From the NCBI RefSeq assembly GCF_021390595.1, contig NZ_JAJEJR010000001.1, forward strand, positions 372,001 to 436,000: a stretch of 64,000 bases of DNA. Direction: 5' to 3'. The notes beneath the pieces were generated by a model that was given only the letters and a program-made list of their open reading frames with translations, was not told the origin of the DNA and did not search any database. Origin of the DNA: Paraburkholderia sp. HP33-1. GTDB taxonomy: Bacteria; Pseudomonadota; Gammaproteobacteria; Burkholderiales; Burkholderiaceae. The translations under genes and the position numbers were made by a program. Of this stretch, positions 58,907-64,000 are shown piece after piece. How positions within the stretch are numbered: position 1 is the first letter of the stretch; each line of letters opens with the position of its first letter.

Positions 58907-59370
58907 AGCGTACGAGGATGCCAAACCTTGATGACGCTGCTATCGGGCGGATTGTGCAAATCCTCGATGGCTGGAGCGGCAAGCTCACTTGGCAGCTTCT
59001 CATCGATGCAATCCAGCACCGTTCGAAACAACGATATACGCGACAGGCGTTGTACTCTCACGAGCGGATTCGCCAAGCGTATGGGGGGCGAAAAAAGGCG
59101 CTGTCCACCGACAAGCCTGCAATGGGCGTGTTTGATGGACCACCTGAGCTCAAGATAGCGCTCGATGAGGTTGCGCGACTGACTGCCGCGAATGAGCGCC
59201 TTGAAAACGAAAACAACCGGCTTCTCGAACAGTTCGTGCGGTGGACGTACAACGCGAGCAAGAAGAACCTGACTGAGGAACTGCTCAACCGGCCATTGCC
59301 ACCGGTGGACCGGGAGCGCAGCGATGCACCCCGTAGAGGCGGGCGTGCTCAACCAGTAAAGCGGGGCTAG
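58903..59370 (+). CDS. Small basic coiled-coil protein of the island (TnpC/GmtX-like, 155 aa)
   Basis: A 155-residue, mostly basic protein. Residues about 15-65 look like a helical DNA-binding domain (LTWQLLIDAIQHRSKQRYTR QALYSH). Residues about 84-112 form a leucine-zipper-like coiled coil (LDEVARLTAANERLENENNR LL). The tail is Pro/Arg-rich. It overlaps recombinase 3 by an ATGA. Small coiled-coil partners directly after the large recombinase are known in Tn554 (TnpC) and gamma-mobile-trio islands (GmtX), where they assist or orient integration. Assignment here is by position and shape. Confidence 0.6.
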   Translation: MKRTRMPNLDDAAIGRIVQILDGWSGKLTWQLLIDAIQHRSKQRYTRQALYSHERIRQAYGGRKKALSTDKPAMGVFDGPPELKIALDEVARLTAANERLENENNRLLEQFVRWTYNASKKNLTEELLNRPLPPVDRERSDAPRRGGRAQPVKRG

Positions 59371-59372
59371 CC

Positions 59373-59810
59373 ATGCCTAGTGGACAACAGCTCTCGGAAC
59401 AGAACCTGACGACATTCACCGTGTGGCTCGCCAGCAAGACCGATGCAGAGTTCCGTGCCATGGTTAGCCGGGGTGTCCTATCGCGGAAAGAAATTGCGAA
59501 GGAATGCGGTTTCGCACAATCCGCGCTCAATCAGAATCCGCGCATCAAGGCCGCGCTCAAGGCCAAGGAGGACGAGCTCCGGGAAAGCGGGATATTGCCT
59601 GCTCTTGCGGACGAAGGGTCCGCGGGCGCTGCCGGATTGCCTATGCGCAAGCCTGACACGTCACGTGCTGCTGTAAGCGCCGAACATGTCAGGCGGTTGG
59701 AGTCAGACCTCGCCGCAGCTCGCGCAGAGCTCAGCGAGGTCAAGCGCAAGCTTGAACGCTATGAACTGCTCGACGAAGCGCTGGCGACGACGGGGAGGTT
59801 GCTGCGTTGA
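59373..59810 (+). CDS. Small helix-turn-helix/coiled-coil protein of the island (VPA1267-like, 145 aa)
   Basis: A 145-residue protein with a helix-turn-helix-like segment (VLSRKEIAKECGFAQSALNQ, about 33-55), an Ala/Gly-rich linker, and a C-terminal coiled coil (VRRLESDLAAARAELSEVKR KL, about 105-128). It resembles, from memory, the VPA1267 family that follows gmtX in Vibrio islands. It starts 2 bp after the previous stop and overlaps the helicase gene (TTGA), so it belongs to the same operon. Role unknown; DNA binding is likely. Confidence 0.6.
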   Translation: MPSGQQLSEQNLTTFTVWLASKTDAEFRAMVSRGVLSRKEIAKECGFAQSALNQNPRIKAALKAKEDELRESGILPALADEGSAGAAGLPMRKPDTSRAAVSAEHVRRLESDLAAARAELSEVKRKLERYELLDEALATTGRLLR

Positions 59811-62095
59811 CCACTTCGCAATTACTGCGAGTCACCTCTGTGCGCAGCCGGGGCATTCGTGGCATCGGAGGATGTATCTTCTCGGGCGCACCTATCAGCT
59901 CAAGCGGCGAGACGCTCGACGCAGGCGCTTACCTCGTCGTGCGCGCCTCCTTCTCCATGATTGGTAACAATCGTGTTGAGGTGGGCCAGTGGTGGCATGT
60001 GACCGGCGAGTGCCGCAGCCGGACTAGCAACATGAACGGCTATGCACTTACGGAACTGCAGATTGAGGCGTCCGAGCTTGAGTTTCGACTCCCGTCTGGT
60101 GAGCACATCATTACGTTGATGGCTGAAAGCGATGAGTTCCGGAGTATCGGCTACGTGAAGGCGCGCACGCTCTGGGAGACGTTTGGCCAGCGGCTGTACG
60201 GCCTGCTTGATGAGGGGGACGTCGAGTCACTTTCCGCCGTGCTCGCTCCAGACATTGCGCAAATCGCAGTCACCGCGTGGGCGACACTTGGCGATACGCG
60301 AAACCTTCAATGGCTTCAGGGCAAAGGGTTCGAGACACAGGTCGGCCGCAAGTTGCTGAAATTCTTCGGTACCGACACAGCTGCAAAGATTGCAGAAGAC
60401 CCTTACCGCCTCGTTAGCTTCTGCGGTACATGGAAGGCCGCTGATGCGTTTGCCCGTTCCAGGTTCAATATCGGAATTGACGACCACCGACGGTTGCGCG
60501 GTGCGGTCGAGGAAGCGCTGTATCGCATCTTCGCTTCCGGACACACCTGCGCTTCGCGCGCCATGCTCATTGAGCGGCTCGTTGGCGTTCTTGGTCCCCA
60601 GACCCCGAAGTTCCGCTGGCGTTCGCTCATCGACGCATCGCTCGACCAAGGACTTTGGAACGGCAGCTACGTAGTCGGAGCAGATGACACGATTCACCCG
60701 ACCGGGCCGCTAGTCATGGAAACAGCGGTTGCGTCTGCTATCGCTGGACGCATCTTGGACACCAGTGTCGCACCGCTCGTCGACGACCACGAACTTCCGG
60801 TGCTCATTAAGCGATACGAATCGGCCGAAGGCATCTCCCTGAACGACGAGCAGCGGGAAGCGATACGAATCGCTGCAACTGAGACATTCGCTGTCATCAC
60901 CGGCGGCGCAGGTGTTGGCAAAACCACGGTGCTCAAGGCGGTGTACCCGCTGTTCGACCGGGCTGGAATCCGCATCTGCCAGATGGCGCTGGCTGGCCTC
61001 GCTGCCAAAAGGATGCAGGAGGCTACCAGTCGCGCAGCATCGACGATTGCCGGATTCCTCAAGAACGTTTCGCGCGAAGACCTGGACAGCCCGACTGTGG
61101 TCGTTGTCGATGAAGCGAGCATGATTGACATCATTACGATGTACCGTCTTTGTAGCGTCCTGCCCAGGCATGTCCGATTGCTTCTCATCGGTGACCCGTC
61201 GCAGTTGATGCCTGTGGGGCCCGGGCTCGTATTGCATGCGCTGGTGGGTCTGCCGCAGGTCGCCTCTTCTGAGCTGAAGGTCGTCAAGCGATATGGTGGC
61301 GAAATTGCTCAGGCGGCACTCTCTATCCGCAATGGCATCTGGCCAACGTTGGCAACTGACAGCACCTCGCCCATTGCCATGGTGGAGTGCCGGAACACCT
61401 CTTACGACGGGGATAACAGCCTGGCTGCAATCGTCTTGCGTTTGTACCGCACAGACCCGGAAAACACCCAGATACTGTGTTCGCGACGCAGTGGCGCAGA
61501 TGGAACTCGATGGTTGAATTCGCTTTGCCAGAAAGCTTTGGCGGACGATTCTCCAATGCTTGCGTGGAGTGGCGAACATGAGTCGTTTGCCCATACCGGT
61601 TTCAGGTTGGGTGATGCAATCCTTTGCACGAGAAACCTGTGGAGCTATGGTCTCCAGAATGGCTCTCTCGGACGCGTTGTTCAGGTCGATGACGCGCCTC
61701 GGGCGCCGGACGACGACGAAACGGACGAGGCGCGTCCGGTACTTGGGTGGATTTTATGGGACGACGGCGAACGTCGCCCGGTCCACGAGGAAATGCTTGA
61801 CGACCTCGAGCTGGGATACGCAATTACGGTTCACAAGGCGCAAGGTTCGCAGTGGCCTCGCGTGATTGTTCCCGTTACCGGAAACCGTCTGATGGACCGG
61901 ACGCTGCTTTACACCGCCGTCACCCGGGCCCAGCAACAGGTCATTCTGGTTGGAAGCGCCGAGGCCGCCAAGGCTGCGGTAGAGGCTCTACCAAAAGCAC
62001 ATCTGCGACAGGTCGGATTGACGGCGCTCCTCCTGGGGCACCTTCAGTCACCGTCCTTGCAGCTAGTGAAGTGTCAACAACGGTTCCCGTCGTAA
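59807..62095 (+). CDS. RecD2-like superfamily 1B DNA helicase of the island (762 aa)
   Basis: A DNA helicase with all main SF1 motifs: Walker A GGAGVGKTTV (about 366), Walker B VVVDEASMID (about 434), motif III LLLIGDPSQLMPVG (about 461), and the C-terminal UvrD-like TVHKAQGSQWPRV (about 675) and LLYTAVTRAQ. The first 110 residues look like an OB-type domain and the next 200 contain helix-hairpin-helix-like repeats, as in stand-alone RecD2. The start is TTG 59807, overlapping the previous stop, so it is translated with the recombinase operon. It could process integration or replication intermediates, or be a passenger. Same low-GC composition as the recombinases. Confidence 0.82.
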   Translation: MTTSQLLRVTSVRSRGIRGIGGCIFSGAPISSSGETLDAGAYLVVRASFSMIGNNRVEVGQWWHVTGECRSRTSNMNGYALTELQIEASELEFRLPSGEHIITLMAESDEFRSIGYVKARTLWETFGQRLYGLLDEGDVESLSAVLAPDIAQIAVTAWATLGDTRNLQWLQGKGFETQVGRKLLKFFGTDTAAKIAEDPYRLVSFCGTWKAADAFARSRFNIGIDDHRRLRGAVEEALYRIFASGHTCASRAMLIERLVGVLGPQTPKFRWRSLIDASLDQGLWNGSYVVGADDTIHPTGPLVMETAVASAIAGRILDTSVAPLVDDHELPVLIKRYESAEGISLNDEQREAIRIAATETFAVITGGAGVGKTTVLKAVYPLFDRAGIRICQMALAGLAAKRMQEATSRAASTIAGFLKNVSREDLDSPTVVVVDEASMIDIITMYRLCSVLPRHVRLLLIGDPSQLMPVGPGLVLHALVGLPQVASSELKVVKRYGGEIAQAALSIRNGIWPTLATDSTSPIAMVECRNTSYDGDNSLAAIVLRLYRTDPENTQILCSRRSGADGTRWLNSLCQKALADDSPMLAWSGEHESFAHTGFRLGDAILCTRNLWSYGLQNGSLGRVVQVDDAPRAPDDDETDEARPVLGWILWDDGERRPVHEEMLDDLELGYAITVHKAQGSQWPRVIVPVTGNRLMDRTLLYTAVTRAQQQVILVGSAEAAKAAVEALPKAHLRQVGLTALLLGHLQSPSLQLVKCQQRFPS

Positions 62096-62159
62096 CCATT
62101 TATTGACATCGGTGTAGAGTCCTCCGCCGGAAACGGCTTCACTCACTCACATCCAAGGC

Positions 62160-62175
62160 TATTTGCGTTTTTAGG
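62160..62175 (+). repeat. Candidate right attachment-site repeat (attR)
   Basis: TATTTGCGTTTTTAGG, 14 of 16 identical to the left copy at 53899-53914. Directly after it are three TAACCA copies (62176-62181, 62182-62187, 62191-62196), and a fourth overlaps the helicase stop codon (62093-62098). These may be accessory binding sites. Confidence 0.45.
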
Positions 62176-62243
62176 TAACCATAACCATTCTAACCACCCG
62201 GCTCAATACCGACCCGACCAGCTTCCCGCTGATCGACACATCA

Positions 62244-62280
62244 AGAAAGGCCCGCTCTTAAGAATGCGGGCCTTTCTGTT
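62244..62280. terminator. Bidirectional terminator between the island and the DUF4239 gene
   Basis: A perfect 12-bp stem (agaaaggcccgc / gcgggcctttct) with a 10-nt loop and flanking A/T. It can end both the island operon and the minus-strand DUF4239 transcript; the latter is probably its original role. Confidence 0.85.
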
Positions 62281-62322
62281 TCCAGGTTTTTTCCGCCACA
62301 CGCGCAGAGCATTCCCAAAAAC

Positions 62323-63123
62323 TCACCGCCTCAAATGCTCCAACGTATCCCGCAACGGCATACTCGAAATCACGATCGACCCGGTAAACGGCGTATCCAG
62401 ATCGACGATCACATAAATCGCCGAAGCAATCGACACGGCCCCCAGTGATATCGTCACCAGCGCCAACGCATTGCGCGGCGCGATCAACCCGAAGCTCAGA
62501 AAAATCACGCCTAGCCAGAACGTCAGCATTGTGAAGAACGGCCGCGAAATCGAGCTGTGCGCTTCCTCGATGAGTTTCCAGCGCGCATCGATGACGCGCC
62601 GGTACTGCGTCAACGCGTCATCGAGCGCACGCTGCTGCAACGAATCCTGCGTGCGCAATCGCCGCAACTCGCGGCCCACCGCGGTCAGCATGTCGCCAAG
62701 CCGCACGCTTTCGAGTTGTTGCGAATTGTCCGGCGCACCGAGCTCGCGCGGATAGTCGCCGCTCGGTGCCGGCTCCTGCGGCCACGTCGATGCGATCGCC
62801 GCCGCCGTGTACTGGCGCAGCACGCGCCGCGCTTCGTCGGCCGCGCTGCCAAGCTCGCGCAGCGTCGTGTCGAACTCGATCAGCTCGGCCGCATAGGTGC
62901 GCATATCGTTCGACGCGGTATCGAAGCTCGATTTCGCCGATGCCGTCAGCAAACCCAGCACCAGCGCCGCGAACGTCACCAGCATGCCAATCACCAGTTG
63001 CACGAGCTGCACGGTCTCGTGCGCCTTGTGCTCCTCCGGCAGCAGCGGCCGCACCCCGACGCCGATGCCAGTAGCGATCAACAGCAGCGCGAACACGAGT
63101 ACGGCCGAACCGATTTCCGACAT
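62323..63123 (-). CDS. DUF4239 membrane protein
   Basis: A 266-residue protein with two N-terminal membrane helices (AVLVFALLLIATGIGVGV and VQLVIGMLVTFAALVLGLLT), a cytoplasmic helical region (SAKSSFDTASNDMRTYAAEL, and so on) and two C-terminal helices (MLTFWLGVIFLSFGLIAP and LALVTISLGAVSIASAIYVI). This is the DUF4239 (bestrophin-like) family; function unknown. Divergent from the chemotaxis gene. Confidence 0.8.
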   Translation of the reverse strand: MSEIGSAVLVFALLLIATGIGVGVRPLLPEEHKAHETVQLVQLVIGMLVTFAALVLGLLTASAKSSFDTASNDMRTYAAELIEFDTTLRELGSAADEARRVLRQYTAAAIASTWPQEPAPSGDYPRELGAPDNSQQLESVRLGDMLTAVGRELRRLRTQDSLQQRALDDALTQYRRVIDARWKLIEEAHSSISRPFFTMLTFWLGVIFLSFGLIAPRNALALVTISLGAVSIASAIYVIVDLDTPFTGSIVISSMPLRDTLEHLRR

Positions 63124-63194
63124 GCGAGCGCTCCGGGCAGGAAGGGGCTTCGAGGCATTACTGATTTAACGCAAGCGGCGCCCGCGATCAACCA

Positions 63195-63221
63195 TAAAGT
63201 TTCCGTGGGGCGCGCCGTTGT
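63195..63221 (+). promoter_or_regulatory. Sigma28 (FliA)-type promoter upstream of the chemotaxis receptor gene
   Basis: TAAAGTTT at 63195-63202, exactly 11 bp, then GCCGTTGT at 63214-63221. The flagellar sigma28 consensus is TAAAGTTT-N11-GCCGATAA: the -35 matches fully and the -10 keeps GCCG. It lies 115 bp before the receptor start codon. Confidence 0.7.
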
Positions 63222-63335
63222 CCCTCAATGAGGTGTTTGCTTAATTTTCAGTCAGGTTGCGGACCGGGCCAATCGGCGTGGGCGCAGCATGCGTGGCCGG
63301 CACCATCGGCCGGGCAGCCCAAGGAGACCAGTCCG

Positions 63336-64000
63336 ATGTTGAAAAATCTGTCGATTCGCACCAGCCTCACCCTGATGATCGTGTTCTTCGGCATCGTGCT
63401 GCTGCTCGGCGCGGCCGCGGGATTGTTGTCGCTGCGCTCGTCGAACGCGTCGCTGCAACAGATGTACACGGTCGACACGCCAGCTGTTGCCGACCTCGAA
63501 GGCAGCTCCGGCCAGTTGCTGCGCCTGCGGCTCGCGCTGGCGACGTACGCATCGCTCGTCGCGCTGAACGATCAGGACGGCGCGAACGCCGTGCTCAAGC
63601 GCTTCGATCAGTACCGCAAAGCCTCCGACGAGCGGCTCGCCCACTATCTGAGCCATGCGGGTACGGATGCCGCCGAACAGCGCCTGATCGCCGGCATGCA
63701 GCAGCAGCGCGACGCGTTCCTGCACGACGGCGTCGAGCCGGCGCTCGCCGCGCTGAAGTCGAGCGACACCAACGCATTCCAGCAATTGCAGGCGCACAAG
63801 CTGCCGTCACTGTACAGCGCGTACGAGAAGGCCATGCTCGCGCTCGAGCAGCTGCAGCTCGATCACGGCGAGCAGCGCTATAAGGACGCACAAGACCTGT
63901 TCTACGCCATCAGTATGGCGGTGGCGATCGGCATGGTGCTGTCGCTGATTGGCGGCTTGCTCGCCCGCTTCGTGCTCGTGCGTTCGATCGTCACGCCGGT
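63336..64000 (+). CDS. Methyl-accepting chemotaxis protein, N-terminal part (cut by window end)
   Basis: The first 221 residues of a receptor that runs off the window. MLKNLSIRTSLTLMIVFFGI VLLLG is membrane helix 1, followed by a four-helix-bundle Tar-like periplasmic sensor (SLQQMYTVDTPAVADLEGSS; ALATYASLVALNDQD) and membrane helix 2 (ISMAVAIGMVLSLIGGLLAR) with the start of HAMP (VLVRSIVTPV). AAGGAGA lies 8 bases before the ATG. The signalling domain would be beyond 64000. Ligand unknown. Confidence 0.88.
   Translation, partial: MLKNLSIRTSLTLMIVFFGIVLLLGAAAGLLSLRSSNASLQQMYTVDTPAVADLEGSSGQLLRLRLALATYASLVALNDQDGANAVLKRFDQYRKASDERLAHYLSHAGTDAAEQRLIAGMQQQRDAFLHDGVEPALAALKSSDTNAFQQLQAHKLPSLYSAYEKAMLALEQLQLDHGEQRYKDAQDLFYAISMAVAIGMVLSLIGGLLARFVLVRSIVTP

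Overview
The window looks like a chromosomal segment of a betaproteobacterium of the Burkholderia/Paraburkholderia type. The evidence is the high GC content with strong G/C third-position bias, and gene blocks typical of that group: nag PTS operon, cydAB with cydP, rpoH preceded by a CIRCE element, rapZ-hprK-ptsN-hpf-rpoN-lptB-lptA-lptC-kdsC-kdsD, ispE-tRNA-Gln-prs-rplY-pth, and uvrA/MFS/ssb. Genus and species are inferred from gene content and sequence style only.

Layout. 1-1067: methionine-binding protein metQ and its terminator. 1068-8832: an N-acetylglucosamine operon (GntR regulator, nagA, SIS-domain deaminase, fused IIA-HPr-EI, membrane IICB). 8888-11947: cytochrome bd oxidase genes on the minus strand with the small subunit CydP. 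12227-13308: rpoH with a perfect CIRCE operator. 13575-18686: a PagL-like lipid A deacylase, an NTF2-like protein, a 3'-truncated leuA, a YbiB-like protein, and a fumarylacetoacetate-hydrolase/zeta-GST pair. 18723-31323: housekeeping genes ftsY/rsmD, coaD, ferredoxin, hisC, pth, rplY, prs, tRNA-Gln, ispE, lolB, a TPR lipoprotein-pathway neighbour, mutM and mutY. 31384-40818: the PTS-Ntr/sigma54/Lpt cluster. 41024-51755: a Kef-type antiporter, apt, LysE exporter, Nudix, purU, PepSY, AI-2E-type permease and uvrA. 51967-53835: MFS transporter and ssb.

The most distinctive part is 53899-62175, a visibly lower-GC island inserted between ssb and a DUF4239 gene. It carries one tightly coupled six-gene operon: three different tyrosine recombinases (428, 541 and 685 aa), two small helical/coiled-coil proteins (155 and 145 aa) and a RecD2-like helicase (762 aa). 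There is no other cargo. A 14/16 direct repeat near both ends is a candidate attachment-site pair. The arrangement recalls multi-recombinase elements (Tn554 TnpA/B/C, gamma-mobile-trio GmtY/Z/X), but has an additional recombinase and a helicase locked into the operon.

The window ends with a DUF4239 membrane protein and the 5' part of a methyl-accepting chemotaxis protein that has a good sigma28-type promoter.
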